Origin: Halioglobus sp.
Lineage (GTDB): Bacteria; Pseudomonadota; Gammaproteobacteria; Pseudomonadales; Halieaceae
Direction of reading: 5' to 3'
Assembly (NCBI GenBank): GCA_020443345.1
Contig: JAGRIH010000043.1
Location: forward strand, 45,034 to 109,033
Length of the DNA: 64,000 nt
The translations under genes and the position numbers were made by a program. The notes below the pieces were generated by a model, which was not told the DNA's origin, did not search any database, and saw only the letters and a program-made list of their open reading frames with translations. Of the stretch, positions 17,960-27,848 are shown piece by piece (the first letter of the stretch is position 1; every line of letters begins with the position of its first letter).

Positions 17960-20411
17960 AACCTCGAATCATGTCCTGCAGCACGTCGGTGATGCGGTTG
18001 CCGAAGCCACCCATGCCCTTGAGAAGAATTTGGACCTGGGTAGAGCGTTGCCGTTCCAGGTTGGGATTGCTGAAGTCGGGTGTCAGCCCCGTTGCGGTAT
18101 CGAAATAGCGCAGGTGTAGAAAGCGGATTTTCCAGCAGCAGGTATCATATTCCACTCCGAACATGTCTTCCACGCTGTCATTCGCGCGCATGCTGTAGTT
18201 CATGGCGGCAAAAAAACGCCAGTTCCTGCCCATGGGAAAATACGCCGAGATGTTGGCCTCCTCGGTAGCCTTCTCTTCGGTGACCAGGGTCAGGGGTCGA
18301 CGGTAGGAGTAACCCAGGTTGTAGACACTCCCGTCGTCGCCCTTGTAGATGGCCTGCACATGCCCCGAATTCATGTTGCCGCTGTAGGGGTCCCACACCA
18401 GGGAGCTGCGCAGGCCGAAGCGCGGGTTGGGTGTGAAGTTCACCTCCGCGGCCATCTCCGAACCGGACTGGTCGAGGGGTTCGCTGGTGGGCAGCAGGCG
18501 CACCCGGCGGTCTCTGAAATAAAAGATCTGCCCGAAGCTGGCGTCGAGCAGGGTGCTTCCGTCCTCTCTGTCGATATAGCGGGTGGTGACGCCCACGGAC
18601 ATCTGGTTGGCGTCATCCAGGCGGTCGCGGCCCGAAAATCGCGTTTCCCGAAACAACTGGTTGTAGGTGAAGGTCAGCTCGGCGCTGTCGAAGTCCGGCT
18701 GGTCCCGCTGGTCGTCGTACTGGCTGTACAGGTAATACAGGCGCGGCTCCAGGGTCTGCAGCAGATCCTTGCCGGCAAAGCGGGTGCCGCGATCGAACAG
18801 CAGGCCGCTGTCGATACTCAGCAGCGCCGCGTCGGACGAGGGGTTGTCTGCATTGTAAAAAACGCCGTCGTCCAACTGGTAATCCAGGCGCCGGTACTTC
18901 GCCTTGGGGGTGACAAAACCGTAGTTCCACAGCATGGGGTAGGTCGCGCCCGCCTCGCTGTAAATCCGCTGGCCGGTCACGCGGTCCTCGTCGCTGCCGA
19001 AATTCGAATACTGGGCGACCAGTATGGGTTCGAGCTTGAACGGCGTACCCGTGCCGCGGTACTGCGCGGTGAGCTGGGGCAGTTTCTTGTAGTCGTCATT
19101 GATGTCGTCCGCCAGAGACTGGAACTGCTGCACGTCGAGATTGACCAGCCAGCGGTCCCCCAGGTAGTCCAGCGAGGCCAGTTGCAGCAGGTTGGTGCGG
19201 CGCTGCGCGTTCAGGTTGGATGTCTCCAGGTCTTTCAGGTAGTCGACATCGCTGGCCTTGCTGTAGTCCACCTGCGAGCGCCAGCGCTGCTGGAACAGTC
19301 CGTTTTGTTTGACCACGGTCAGCCAGCGGTCAGTGCTCTGGCCGTCGCGCACCTGGTCCTCGTAGTGCTTGTCGCTGTTCATGTAGGCGCCGCCGACACT
19401 CCAGTGTCCGGCGTAGCGGTTGAGGTAGCGCGCCTTGACCACGTGGTTCAGACCCCGCTTTTCAATGAAGCGCGGCGCGTAGAGCGCGTCGTAGTGGGGC
19501 GCCAGGTTGAAATAAATCGGCGTCGCGATATCCAGCCCGCCTTCGCTGTCGTTGCCGAAGTCCGGCCACAGCAGGCCGGTGCGCCGCCGCTCGTCCAGCG
19601 GGAACTGCAGCCACGGTGTGTAGAACACCGGCACCCCGGCGACGTTCACGCGCGCGTTGCGCGCGGTGCCCAGCCCTTCTTCGAGGTTCAGGGTCATGCT
19701 CGAGGCACGGATGTTCCAGTCATTTTCTCCCGGCGCGCAGTAGCTGAAGCTGCCCTCGTGCACGTGCAGCAGCCCGGCAGTGTCGCGCTGCAGCATGTCG
19801 GCGCTGCCGCGCAGATGCCGTTCGTGCAGGACGAACTGGCTGTTTTCCACGGCGGCTTCGCCAGTGCGGGAGTACACTTCCGCGCGTTCGCCGTGCAGCA
19901 GCAGTCCCGGTTCGCGCAGGGTGACGTTGCCGGTGAGAATCGCCGAACTGGTGGCGCGGTCCACTTTGGCGTCGTCCGCGCGCAGGTGCCGGTAGCCCTG
20001 CACGGCCTCCACGCCGCCGGACAGCAGGACAGTATCGCCGCGCAATTCGGTGCTGTTGGTGATCGCCTCCACAGGCGCGTCTTCCGGCCTGTCGTTGGCA
20101 TCGGCTTCGGCCAGCGGGTCGATATAGCGGCCGCCACAGGTGATACAGCGCTGATCGACCATGGTTTTTGGTACCGACGACAGCGGCACCCAGTCGAGGG
20201 TGTCGGCTCGCGGCGCCGCTTCGGCGGCGCCCTGCCCCGGCGGGGGACAGTCCGCCGCGGGCCGGGTATCATTGGCGGCGCAGTCTTCTGCCGCGTTATC
20301 CTGCGCCTGCGCCGACTGTGTCAGGCACAGGACCAGCCCGATGGCGGGGACAAGCGCTTGCGCAGTGGTGCGCGCAAGGCTGGAGAGCTGTCTGGCAAAG
20401 TCAGGAGTCAT
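17940..20411 (-). CDS. lptD: LPS-assembly outer-membrane protein LptD
   Basis: 823 residues. N-terminal signal peptide (IGLVLCLTQSAQAQ), a soluble OstA/LptA-like jellyroll (about 110-260, e.g. ADDAKVDRATSSAILTGNVT, GERAEVYSR), then a large beta-barrel domain. Cys pairs (CITCGG near 95; DTCCW near 770) fit the disulfides that activate LptD. It inserts lipopolysaccharide into the outer leaflet, with LptE as plug and SurA as chaperone. It is divergent from amgK, with 93 bases between the starts. I could not identify a clear promoter in that gap. Confidence 0.96.
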   Translation of the reverse strand: MTPDFARQLSSLARTTAQALVPAIGLVLCLTQSAQAQDNAAEDCAANDTRPAADCPPPGQGAAEAAPRADTLDWVPLSSVPKTMVDQRCITCGGRYIDPLAEADANDRPEDAPVEAITNSTELRGDTVLLSGGVEAVQGYRHLRADDAKVDRATSSAILTGNVTLREPGLLLHGERAEVYSRTGEAAVENSQFVLHERHLRGSADMLQRDTAGLLHVHEGSFSYCAPGENDWNIRASSMTLNLEEGLGTARNARVNVAGVPVFYTPWLQFPLDERRRTGLLWPDFGNDSEGGLDIATPIYFNLAPHYDALYAPRFIEKRGLNHVVKARYLNRYAGHWSVGGAYMNSDKHYEDQVRDGQSTDRWLTVVKQNGLFQQRWRSQVDYSKASDVDYLKDLETSNLNAQRRTNLLQLASLDYLGDRWLVNLDVQQFQSLADDINDDYKKLPQLTAQYRGTGTPFKLEPILVAQYSNFGSDEDRVTGQRIYSEAGATYPMLWNYGFVTPKAKYRRLDYQLDDGVFYNADNPSSDAALLSIDSGLLFDRGTRFAGKDLLQTLEPRLYYLYSQYDDQRDQPDFDSAELTFTYNQLFRETRFSGRDRLDDANQMSVGVTTRYIDREDGSTLLDASFGQIFYFRDRRVRLLPTSEPLDQSGSEMAAEVNFTPNPRFGLRSSLVWDPYSGNMNSGHVQAIYKGDDGSVYNLGYSYRRPLTLVTEEKATEEANISAYFPMGRNWRFFAAMNYSMRANDSVEDMFGVEYDTCCWKIRFLHLRYFDTATGLTPDFSNPNLERQRSTQVQILLKGMGGFGNRITDVLQDMIRGFEQSDY

Positions 20412-20504
20412 TATTGTTGAAGCGAGTTAGCGGGATAAACGCGGATTCTAAAACATCCCCGGCCCCTTGTCCGTCAAATTTTCCCCCGGGAGAAGCCCGC
20501 CGCC

Positions 20505-21542
20505 GTGCGACCGTTACCGGCTGACCTGCTGCCCTGGGCGCTGTCGCTTGTGGCGGACGATAGCGGCCGGTCGCAGCCCGTGCTGGCGGCAGTGGCCGGG
20601 GACGCGGGCAATCGCCGCTACTGCCGGCTGACACTGGGACAGCGCAGCTTCATCCTGGTGGACGCGCCACCGGCGACGGAGAACAACGCGGCTTTCCTGG
20701 CGGTTCGCGAGTTGCTGCGCGCTGCACAGGTGCGGGTACCGCACCTGTACGGCGCCGATCTGCAGCGCGGTTATCTGGTGCTGGAGGACCTCGGCAGCAG
20801 GCTGTTGCTGGCGGAACTCGCCGCAGATACCGCGGATGCCTGGTACCGCCGTGCCCGCGCTATCACGCAGCGCATGGCGGCCCTGCCGCCGGCGGCGCTG
20901 CACCTGCCCGCCTACGACCAGACGCTGCTGCATGAGGAACTGCAGCGGTTTCCCGACTGGTTCGTGTGCCGGCTGTTGGCCTGCCCGTTGCAGGCGCCGG
21001 AGCGGAACATGCTGCGGGCGCTGTTCCAGCGGCTGGTCGACAGCGCCCTGCAGCAGCCGCGCGTACTGGTGCACCGGGATTTCCACAGTCGCAACCTGAT
21101 GGTGCAGGAAGACGGGCAGTTGGCGCTCATCGATTTCCAGGATGCCGTGGTGGGCCCGATCACCTATGATCCGGTGTCGCTGCTGCGCGACTGCTATATC
21201 CGCTGGCCCGAGCAGCGGGTGCGCGGCTGGGCGCTGGACTGCCGCGATGCACTGCGGGCACAGGGCAGTCTACCGGAGGTCGACGACGCGCTGTTTCTGC
21301 GCTGGTTCGACTGGATGGGCCTGCAGCGGCACCTCAAGGTGCTAGGTACCTTTGCGCGCCTGTCCCTGCGCGATAACAAGCATGCCTACCTGCGGGATCT
21401 GCCGCTGGTCATCTGCTATGTGCGGGCGGCGGCGCAAACGTATGCCGGCGCGGAGCCGGTTTTCGCCGACTTCTCGGCGTGGTTCGAGGGGCGCCTGGCT
21501 CCGCTGATTGCCCGGCAGCGCTGGGCGGGCGGCGCCACGTGA
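20505..21542 (+). CDS. amgK: N-acetylmuramate/N-acetylglucosamine 1-kinase AmgK
   Basis: 345 residues from a GTG preceded by GGGAG. Aminoglycoside-phosphotransferase fold: nucleotide lobe with GDAGNRRYCRL and YLVLEDLGSR, catalytic loop VLVHRDFHSRNLMV, and metal-binding DFQDAVVGPITYDPVSLLRD. In Pseudomonas the orthologue beside lptD phosphorylates recycled MurNAc (and GlcNAc) at C1. The identification rests on motif, length and gene order opposite lptD and before murU. The stop overlaps the murU start (GTGA), implying coupled translation. Confidence 0.9.
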   Translation: MRPLPADLLPWALSLVADDSGRSQPVLAAVAGDAGNRRYCRLTLGQRSFILVDAPPATENNAAFLAVRELLRAAQVRVPHLYGADLQRGYLVLEDLGSRLLLAELAADTADAWYRRARAITQRMAALPPAALHLPAYDQTLLHEELQRFPDWFVCRLLACPLQAPERNMLRALFQRLVDSALQQPRVLVHRDFHSRNLMVQEDGQLALIDFQDAVVGPITYDPVSLLRDCYIRWPEQRVRGWALDCRDALRAQGSLPEVDDALFLRWFDWMGLQRHLKVLGTFARLSLRDNKHAYLRDLPLVICYVRAAAQTYAGAEPVFADFSAWFEGRLAPLIARQRWAGGAT

Positions 21543-22222
21543 AAGCCATGCTGCTGGCGGCGGGCGCAGGTGAGCGCATGCGACCGCTGACCGACCACAC
21601 CCCCAAACCCCTGCTGCAGGTGGACGGGACGCCCCTGCTTGAACACCACATCCGGCGCCTGGCGCCGGCCGGCTTCACGGAACTGGTTATCAATGTCTCG
21701 CACCTGGCGCAGCAGATTGTCGACTACTGCGGCGAGGGCAGCCACTGGGGTGTGTCGATCGCCTATTCGTGGGAGGAGCAGCCGCTGGAGACCGCCGGCG
21801 GCATCTTCCAGGCTCTGCCGCTGCTGGGCGATGCGCCGTTTCTGGTGGTCAACGGTGATGTCTGGACCGACTACCCCTTTGAGCTGCTCGGAGGCTATGC
21901 GTTGGGGACCGACGAGAGCGCCCATCTGGTGCTGGTGGACAACCCGCTGCAGCATCCGCAGGGCGACTTCCTGCTGGACGGTGCTGGTCGGGTCCGCCAG
22001 CGCTCCTGCGGTGCCACGGGCCTGACCTACGCCGGTGTCGGCGTATATTCGCCGGGCTTTTTCACCGGCATGCGCCCGGGCGCGATGCCCCTGCGACCGC
22101 TGCTGGATGACGCCATCGGGCGCGGCCTTCTCGGCGGGCGGTATTACGCGGGGCGCTGGGCGGATGTCGGCACGCCCGCGCGCCTGGCAGAGTTGGACGC
22201 GGTGCTGCGGCAATTCCGCTAG
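21539..22222 (+). CDS. murU: N-acetylmuramate alpha-1-phosphate uridylyltransferase MurU
   Basis: 227 residues from the GTG that overlaps the amgK stop (a Met at 21548 is the other option; the longer upstream frame runs inside amgK). Nucleotidyltransferase signature LAAGAGERMRPLTDHTPKPL at the N-terminus gives the G-x-G-x-R-M-x-P-x-T loop and the PKP Lys; FLVVNGDVWTDY carries the metal Asp; GLTYAGVGVYSP and GRWADVGTPARL follow. It turns MurNAc-1-phosphate and UTP into UDP-MurNAc, bypassing the MurA step blocked by fosfomycin. Pairs with AmgK, and with AnmK encoded near 60 kb. Confidence 0.9.
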   Translation: MKAMLLAAGAGERMRPLTDHTPKPLLQVDGTPLLEHHIRRLAPAGFTELVINVSHLAQQIVDYCGEGSHWGVSIAYSWEEQPLETAGGIFQALPLLGDAPFLVVNGDVWTDYPFELLGGYALGTDESAHLVLVDNPLQHPQGDFLLDGAGRVRQRSCGATGLTYAGVGVYSPGFFTGMRPGAMPLRPLLDDAIGRGLLGGRYYAGRWADVGTPARLAELDAVLRQFR

Positions 22223-22253
22223 CGCGCGTTTGACAACAGCTCCCGCGTTGATA

Positions 22254-22269
22254 ACCATGGGCCCATGGT
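22254..22269. repeat. Perfect 16-bp palindrome between convergent genes
   Basis: accatggg followed directly by its reverse complement cccatggt, in the 64-base space between the murU and trpC stops. There is no T-run on either side, so it is not a standard terminator; it may be chance or a weak bidirectional stop. Confidence 0.6.
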
Positions 22270-22286
22270 CGGCCGGGTACGACACG

Positions 22287-23096
22287 TCACCGTTGCGGGA
22301 AAAATAACTCCCGCAACCGGTCCCCGGGCTCGGCGGCCCGCATAAAGGCCTCGCCCACCAGGAATGCGTGTACCTCGTGTTCGCGCATCAGCGCCACATC
22401 TTGCGGCGTATGGATGCCGCTTTCGGTGATCAGCAGCCGGTCGGGCGGTACGTGCGGCAGCAGCTCCAGCGTGGTGTCCAGGCGCGTGTCGAAACTGTGC
22501 AGGTCGCGGTTGTTGATACCCAGCAGCCGGACCGGCAGCGCCAGGGCGCGCTCCAGCTCCGCGCGGTCGTGTACCTCGACGAGTGCGTCCACTCCGACCT
22601 CGGCCGCCGCCGCGCACAGCTCGCCCATCGCGGCATCGTCCAGGGCCGCTGCAATCAGCAACACCGCGTCTGCCCCGATGGCCCGGGCCTCCACCACCTG
22701 GTAGGGGTCGACCATGAAGTCCTTGCGCAGTACAGGCAGTTCACAGGCCGCCCGCGCCTGCTGCAGGTGGTGGTCGGCGCCCTGAAAAAAATCGCTATCA
22801 GTCAGTACTGACAGGCACGCGGCACCGCCGCGTTGATAACTGCGGGCAATCTGCGCGGGATCGAAATCCTCGCGAATCACCCCCTGGCTGGGGGAGGCCT
22901 TCTTCACTTCGGCGATCACCGCCGCGTCGCCGGCGGTAGTGCGTCGGGCCAGCGCGGCGGCAAAACCGCGCACCGGCGCCTGTTGCGCGCCGCGCTGCTC
23001 CAGTGTGTGCAGCGCGACACGGCTGCGGCGGGCGACGACCTCCTCGCGCTTGCGCGCCAGGATGCGGCGCAGGATAGTCGGTGCCGTAGCGGGCAT
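22287..23096 (-). CDS. trpC: Indole-3-glycerol phosphate synthase
   Basis: 269 residues, stand-alone TrpC (not fused to TrpF). TPTILRRI-type opening, then [19 protein letters not shown] (substrate-phosphate and catalytic Lys/Ser region), [30 protein letters not shown] with the catalytic Lys, [14 protein letters not shown] and [12 protein letters not shown]. It converts carboxyphenylamino-deoxyribulose phosphate to indole glycerol phosphate. Last gene of the trpEGDC run, 4 bases after trpD; convergent with murU. Confidence 0.97.
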   Translation of the reverse strand: MPATAPTILRRILARKREEVVARRSRVALHTLEQRGAQQAPVRGFAAALARRTTAGDAAVIAEVKKASPSQGVIREDFDPAQIARSYQRGGAACLSVLTDSDFFQGADHHLQQARAACELPVLRKDFMVDPYQVVEARAIGADAVLLIAAALDDAAMGELCAAAAEVGVDALVEVHDRAELERALALPVRLLGINNRDLHSFDTRLDTTLELLPHVPPDRLLITESGIHTPQDVALMREHEVHAFLVGEAFMRAAEPGDRLRELFFPQR

Positions 23097-23100
23097 AAAG

Positions 23101-24141
23101 CTACCTCGTGCGGTGCATCAGTTGGGTGAATTCGATAAATTCGCGCAGCTTTTCCCGCGCCTGGCCGCTGGCCAGCACATCGTCCGCCATGGCTACGCCC
23201 GCGGCCAGGGTGCCGGCCACGCCGCTGACATAGATGGCCGCTCCCGCGTTGAGGGCGAGCATGGCGGCGGCCTTGCGCGAGGGTGTATCCTGGCGGCCGG
23301 CCAACGCGCTGCGGATGAGTGCGGCGGATTCTTCGGCGCTGTCCACCGTCAGGCCGTCGAGGCTCTGTCGCTCCACGCCAAACGCCTCGGGTGCGATGCG
23401 ATAGCTGGTGATCTGGCCTCCGCGCAATTCCGCCACCAGCGTGGGGGCCGCCAGGGATATTTCATCCAGGCCGTCGTCCGCATGCACCACCATCACGTGC
23501 TCGGAGCCCAGGGCCTGCAACACCTCGGCCAGCGGCGCGCACAGGGCAGCCGAAAACACGCCCACCAGTTGGCGCCTGACGCCCGCCGGGTTGGTCAGTG
23601 GCCCCAGGATATTGAATACCGTACGCAGCCCCAGCTCCCGCCGCGGACCCACGGCGTGACGCATGGCGCTGTGGTGTGCCGGCGCGAACATGAAGCCGAC
23701 CCCGACTTCCGTAATGGCCCGCGCCACCTGCTGCGGGCTGCTATCCAGTGGCATGCCCAGCGCCTCCAGCACATCGGAGCTGCCGCTGGCACTGGATACC
23801 TTCCGATTGCCGTGTTTGGCCACTTTCGCACCGGCGGCGGCCACCACGAAACTCGCGGCGGTGGAGACATTGAACAGGTTGACTCCGTCGCCGCCGGTGC
23901 CGACGACATCCACCAGGTGCGGGTCGCTCACCGCGACCGGCGTCGCCAGTTCGCGCATGGCCTCGGCGGCGCCGGCGATTTCCTCGGTGGTCTCACTTTT
24001 CATGCGCAGGGCAACCAGCAGGGCGCCGATCTGGGCGTCGGTGGCCCCGCCAGACATCACCTGGCGCATGACTGCGGCCATTTCCCGACGGCTGAGATGT
24101 TCGCTGGCGATGAGCCGGGCCAGGGCCTGTTGCATGTCCAT
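23101..24141 (-). CDS. trpD: Anthranilate phosphoribosyltransferase
   Basis: 346 residues. Family motifs [18 protein letters not shown] (PRPP site), [39 protein letters not shown] and [12 protein letters not shown] are intact. It attaches phosphoribose to anthranilate, the second Trp step. A clear AAGGAGA ribosome site precedes the ATG. It lies 21 bases after trpG and 4 before trpC. Confidence 0.97.
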   Translation of the reverse strand: MDMQQALARLIASEHLSRREMAAVMRQVMSGGATDAQIGALLVALRMKSETTEEIAGAAEAMRELATPVAVSDPHLVDVVGTGGDGVNLFNVSTAASFVVAAAGAKVAKHGNRKVSSASGSSDVLEALGMPLDSSPQQVARAITEVGVGFMFAPAHHSAMRHAVGPRRELGLRTVFNILGPLTNPAGVRRQLVGVFSAALCAPLAEVLQALGSEHVMVVHADDGLDEISLAAPTLVAELRGGQITSYRIAPEAFGVERQSLDGLTVDSAEESAALIRSALAGRQDTPSRKAAAMLALNAGAAIYVSGVAGTLAAGVAMADDVLASGQAREKLREFIEFTQLMHRTR

Positions 24142-24162
24142 GGAACGCTCTCCTTGCGGGGT

Positions 24163-24741
24163 CTACTGTTGCAGGAAATTGCGCAGCAGGTCGTGGCCGT
24201 GGGCCGTGAGTATGGACTCGGGGTGAAACTGCACCCCCTCGACGGCCAGCTGGCGGTGACGCAGCCCCATGATCTCATCCACTGCACCGTCCGCGGTCTC
24301 GGTCCACGCGGTGACCTCCAGGCATGCGGGCAGGCTGTCGCGCTCCACCACCAGGGAGTGGTAGCGGGTGGCCTCGAAGGGTATCTCCAGCCCGCGAAAC
24401 ACGCCCTGCTGCCGGTGGTGAATGGGCGAGGTCTTGCCGTGCATCACCCGGCGGGCCCGCACCACCCGGCCGCCGAACACCTGGCCGATACTCTGGTGCC
24501 CCAGGCAGATACCCAGGATGGGCAGCACCCCGGCATAGCGCCGGATGACCGCCATGGAAATACCCGCCTGGTCAGGGGTGCAGGGCCCCGGGGAAATGAC
24601 GATTTTTTCCGGGGCCAGCGCCTCGATATCCGCCACCGCGATTTCGTCGTTGCGCACCACCTGCACGGCGGCGCCCAACTCCCCCAGATACTGCACCACG
24701 TTGTAGGTGAAGGAGTCGTAGTTGTCGATCATCAGCAGCAT
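24163..24741 (-). CDS. trpG: Anthranilate synthase glutamine amidotransferase subunit
   Basis: 192 residues from [14 protein letters not shown], the standard family start, 2 bases after the trpE stop; a longer frame adds 25 residues inside trpE and is rejected. Class-I glutaminase triad: Cys in [17 protein letters not shown], and the His/Glu pair in [22 protein letters not shown] is the oxyanion-side motif. It supplies ammonia from glutamine to TrpE. It could also serve p-aminobenzoate synthesis if no separate pabA exists. Confidence 0.96.
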   Translation of the reverse strand: MLLMIDNYDSFTYNVVQYLGELGAAVQVVRNDEIAVADIEALAPEKIVISPGPCTPDQAGISMAVIRRYAGVLPILGICLGHQSIGQVFGGRVVRARRVMHGKTSPIHHRQQGVFRGLEIPFEATRYHSLVVERDSLPACLEVTAWTETADGAVDEIMGLRHRQLAVEGVQFHPESILTAHGHDLLRNFLQQ

Positions 24742-24743
24742 GA

Positions 24744-26228
24744 TCAGTGCTCCCCCGCCAGCACCATGGAGGCGGCGCGAAACATCGCCCGGGCCTTGTT
24801 CAGGGTTTCCTTCCACTCCAGGCGGGGCACGGAATCTGCCACTACACCGCCGCCGGCCTGCACATAGAGCCGGCCGTCCTTGATCACGGCGGTGCGGATG
24901 GCGATGGCGGTGTCCATATCGCCGGCCCAGGAAATATAGCCCACTGCGCCGCCGTAGACGCCGCGCTTGACCGGTTCCAGTTCGTCGATGATCTCCATGG
25001 CGCGGATTTTCGGGGCCCCGCTGAGGGTGCCCGCCGGCAGGGTCGCGCGCAGCACGTCGATCGCCGTTTTGCCCGGGCGCAGCGCGCCGGTGACATTGGA
25101 CACGATATGCATGACGTGGGAGTAGCGCTCCACCACCATGTTGTCGGTGAGCTGCACCGATCCGGTCTGCGCGATGCGCCCGACGTCGTTGCGCCCCAGG
25201 TCGATCAGCATCAGGTGCTCCGCAATTTCCTTGGGGTCTGCCAGCAGCTCGGCCTCCAGCGCCGCGTCCTCTTCCCGGGTGTGCCCCCGGCGCCGGGTGC
25301 CGGCGATGGGGCGCACCGTGACGACGCCTTTTTCCAGGCGCGCCAGGATCTCGGGCGAAGATCCGACGATGTGAAAACTGCCCAGGTCCAGGTAGTACAT
25401 GTAGGGCGAGGGATTGAGATTGCGCAGGGCGCGGTACAGGTTGAGGGGCGGGGCGCTGAACGGGATGCTCATGCGCTGGGACGGCACCACCTGCATCACA
25501 TCCCCGGCCAGCACATATTCCTTCACCTTTTCCACCGCCGCCTCATACAGCGGCTGGGTGAACCCCGACTCGGCCCGCTGCTCCAGTGCGCCGCTGCCGG
25601 CGGCATCGAGCACGACCTCGGGTAGCGGCGCCATCGGCTCGCGCAGCCGCTCGGCCAGTTCCCGCAGCCGTCGCTGCGCGCTCTCCAGCGCCCCGTCCCG
25701 CGCCGGGTCGGCGTTGACCACCACGCGCATGGTGCCGGCCAGGTTGTCGAACACCACGACTTCCTCCGACACCAGCAACAGGATATCCGGTGTGCCCAGG
25801 TGGTCGGGCGGCATACTCGCGGCCAGGCGCGGCTCCACGTAGCGCACTGTGTCGTAGCCAAAGTAGCCCACCAGGCCGCCGTGAAACACCGGCAGATCCT
25901 CGCGCGGCGCGGTGCGATAGCGCCGCTGGAAGGCATCGGTAAAGGCCAGGGGGTCGGCCACCTCGTCGCTCTCGACCAGCCGCCCATCCTCCCAGATCTC
26001 TATCCGGCGGCCATAAACTTTGAGCAGGGTGCGGCAGGGCAGGCCGATAATGGAGTAGCGGCCCCATGTCTCGCCGCCCTGCACGGATTCGAAGAAAAAC
26101 GAATAGGGGCCCTCGGCCAGTTTGCGGTAGGTGCTGACGGGGGTTTCCAGGTCGGCCAGCACTTCCAGGCTCACCGGCACACGGTTGTAATCCTGCGCTG
26201 CCAGGGCAGCAAAATCCTGCGCATTCAT
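24744..26228 (-). CDS. trpE: Anthranilate synthase component I
   Basis: 494 residues. N-terminal TrpE domain with the feedback-inhibition element [27 protein letters not shown], then a chorismate-binding domain: [61 protein letters not shown], and [16 protein letters not shown]. Makes anthranilate from chorismate with ammonia delivered by TrpG. The LLES/TPVSTY-type pocket implies Trp inhibition. A separate promoter and a candidate leader peptide lie upstream (see those entries). In pseudomonads gph usually stands between rpe and trpE; it is absent here. Confidence 0.97.
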   Translation of the reverse strand: MNAQDFAALAAQDYNRVPVSLEVLADLETPVSTYRKLAEGPYSFFFESVQGGETWGRYSIIGLPCRTLLKVYGRRIEIWEDGRLVESDEVADPLAFTDAFQRRYRTAPREDLPVFHGGLVGYFGYDTVRYVEPRLAASMPPDHLGTPDILLLVSEEVVVFDNLAGTMRVVVNADPARDGALESAQRRLRELAERLREPMAPLPEVVLDAAGSGALEQRAESGFTQPLYEAAVEKVKEYVLAGDVMQVVPSQRMSIPFSAPPLNLYRALRNLNPSPYMYYLDLGSFHIVGSSPEILARLEKGVVTVRPIAGTRRRGHTREEDAALEAELLADPKEIAEHLMLIDLGRNDVGRIAQTGSVQLTDNMVVERYSHVMHIVSNVTGALRPGKTAIDVLRATLPAGTLSGAPKIRAMEIIDELEPVKRGVYGGAVGYISWAGDMDTAIAIRTAVIKDGRLYVQAGGGVVADSVPRLEWKETLNKARAMFRAASMVLAGEH

Positions 26229-26280
26229 GGGACTTCCTCGGAGCAGATTCGGGCGTGGTCAGGTCGCGTCAGAGTTCTGG

Positions 26281-26316
26281 CTACCATCGCCAGCAGGTGA
26301 CTTCGCGTATCGACAT
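26281..26316 (-). CDS. trpL: Candidate trp leader peptide (11 residues, two Trp at the end)
   Basis: Reading ATG to TAG this encodes MSIREVTCWRW. Two Trp codons stand one codon apart just before the stop, and they overlap a small hairpin (ctggc/gccag around gatggta). It starts about 18 bases after the transcription start predicted from the promoter entry and ends 52 bases before trpE. Attenuation of trpE by Trp-rich leaders is known in pseudomonads. Against it: no clear ribosome site and no T-run terminator between it and trpE, and so short a frame can occur by chance. Confidence 0.45.
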   Translation of the reverse strand: MSIREVTCWRW

Positions 26317-26340
26317 CAGAGCGACACGGTTACGCGCGGC

Positions 26341-26370
26341 TGTATACACAGCGCTCTCCGGGATTGTCAG
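26341..26370 (-). promoter_or_regulatory. Candidate sigma-70 promoter of trpEGDC
   Basis: On the reverse strand: -35 CTGACA (26370-26365), an 18-base spacer, and -10 TATACA (26346-26341), one mismatch from consensus in each box. It lies in the 168-base space between rpe and trpE and puts the start of the RNA near 26334, just before the candidate leader peptide. Confidence 0.55.
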
Positions 26371-26396
26371 GACGGGCTATTGTACATGCCGCCTGT

Positions 26397-27071
26397 CTAT
26401 TGGCCAACCGAGTCCAGTTGCTCGCGCATCTGCGCGATGACGGCGGCGTAGTCCGGCGCGTTGAAGATCGCCGAGCCGGCCACGAAAGTGTCGGCGCCGG
26501 CGGTGGCGATTTGTGCAATGTTTGCCGGTGTTACACCGCCGTCGATCTCCAGGCGAATAGCCAGGCCGGACTGGTCGATGATGGAGCGGGCTGCGCGCAA
26601 CTTGTCCAGGGTGGCGGGAATGAAGGACTGGCCGCCAAAGCCCGGATTGACCGACATCAGCAGGATCATATCGATTTTATCCAGTACATAGTGCAGCGCC
26701 TCCAGCCCCAGGTGGGGATTGAACACCAGACCGGCCCTGCAGCCGGCGTCGCGAATCATCTGCAGTGTGCGATCCACGTGGATCGCGGCATCGGGGTGGA
26801 ACGTGATGTCGGTGGCGCCGGCGTCGGCAAAATCGCCGATCAGCCGGTCCACGGGGCTGACCATCAGGTGCACGTCGATATCGGCCGTCACGCCGTAGTT
26901 GCGCAGGGCCCGACACACCATGGGGCCGATGGTGAGATTCGGCACATAGTGGTTGTCCATCACATCGAAATGCACCAGGTCGGCGCCGGCGGCCAGCACG
27001 GCGTCGACCTCCTCGCCCAGCCGGGCAAAGTCGGCCGAGAGAATGGAGGGGGCGATGCGGTAGTCTGACAT
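26397..27071 (-). CDS. rpe: Ribulose-phosphate 3-epimerase
   Basis: 224 residues. Starts [17 protein letters not shown], then [46 protein letters not shown] and [11 protein letters not shown], covering the metal-binding His/Asp set and both catalytic Asp residues of the TIM barrel. Interconverts ribulose-5-P and xylulose-5-P in the pentose phosphate and, where present, other pentose routes. It follows crp by 16 bases and could be co-transcribed with it. Confidence 0.97.
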   Translation of the reverse strand: MSDYRIAPSILSADFARLGEEVDAVLAAGADLVHFDVMDNHYVPNLTIGPMVCRALRNYGVTADIDVHLMVSPVDRLIGDFADAGATDITFHPDAAIHVDRTLQMIRDAGCRAGLVFNPHLGLEALHYVLDKIDMILLMSVNPGFGGQSFIPATLDKLRAARSIIDQSGLAIRLEIDGGVTPANIAQIATAGADTFVAGSAIFNAPDYAAVIAQMREQLDSVGQ

Positions 27072-27087
27072 GGGCGACTGCGGCAGC

Positions 27088-27732
27088 CTAGCGCGTGCCG
27101 TACACCACCATGGTTTTCCCCGACACGGACACCAGGCCGTTTTCCTCCAGCGTCTTGAGCACGCGCCCGGCCATCTCCCGCGAGCAGCCGACGATCTTGC
27201 CCAGTTCCTGCCGGGTGATCTTGATCTGCATGCCGTCGGGATGCGTCATCGCGTCCGGCTCCTTGCACAAATCCAGCAGGGTATGGGCGACGCGGCCGGA
27301 GACATCGACGAAAGCCAGATCGGTCAGCTTGCGGGTGGTCAGCCGCAGGCGCTTGCCGAGCTGGCGGGAAATGGCGTACAGGATGTCGGGAAACTGGTCG
27401 CGAATCTGGTGGAAGCGCTCGTAGGATATCTCCGCCACCTCGCAGCGGGTTCTGGCCACCACCATGGCGCTGCGCACCGGTACGTCGCTGTCGAACAGCC
27501 CCATCTCGCCGACAAAGTCACCGGGGTTGAGGTAGCTCACCACCATCATGTGGTCTTCAGTGGACTCGTCCTCGACCATGACAGACACCGAGCCGTCGAG
27601 AATCAGGTACAGGGAATTGCTGGCTGCGCCCTGTTTCAGTATCACGTCCTTGGCCTTGTAGTCCCTGCGCTGGCAGTGGCGCAGAAAACTTTCCACATTC
27701 GGTATGGTTTTGACGACCTGTGGTTTGAGCAC
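27088..27732 (-). CDS. crp: cAMP receptor-type global regulator (Crp/Vfr)
   Basis: 214 residues from a GTG with a strong AAGGAGG 7 bases upstream. Cyclic-nucleotide domain ([44 protein letters not shown]) with the Arg-Ser pair that holds cAMP phosphate, a dimer helix (about 110-140), and a winged HTH ending [20 protein letters not shown]. Closely matches E. coli Crp and Pseudomonas Vfr in layout. It should activate or repress many promoters when cAMP is bound. Divergent from the OsmC gene, as in Pseudomonas next to trpC. Confidence 0.93.
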   Translation of the reverse strand: MLKPQVVKTIPNVESFLRHCQRRDYKAKDVILKQGAASNSLYLILDGSVSVMVEDESTEDHMMVVSYLNPGDFVGEMGLFDSDVPVRSAMVVARTRCEVAEISYERFHQIRDQFPDILYAISRQLGKRLRLTTRKLTDLAFVDVSGRVAHTLLDLCKEPDAMTHPDGMQIKITRQELGKIVGCSREMAGRVLKTLEENGLVSVSGKTMVVYGTR

Positions 27733-27848
27733 CCTGAAGCCTCCTTTTATCAGTGTGAACAGCAGTTGATTCTAACCGCTTCCGTGCCCAAGTAAACCGT
27801 AACTTCTTGTGCTAAGCTTCCCCGCCATTTTCGGGGAGTGCAGGAGAA

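Noticed and set aside
18360..20420. Forward open frame of 686 codons opposite lptD
   Set aside because: Exact antisense shadow of lptD in GC-rich DNA; composition is Gln/Arg/Val-rich with no domain.
22939..24867. Forward open frame of 642 codons opposite trpC, trpD and trpG
   Set aside because: Runs antisense through three intact trp genes and has no recognisable domain.
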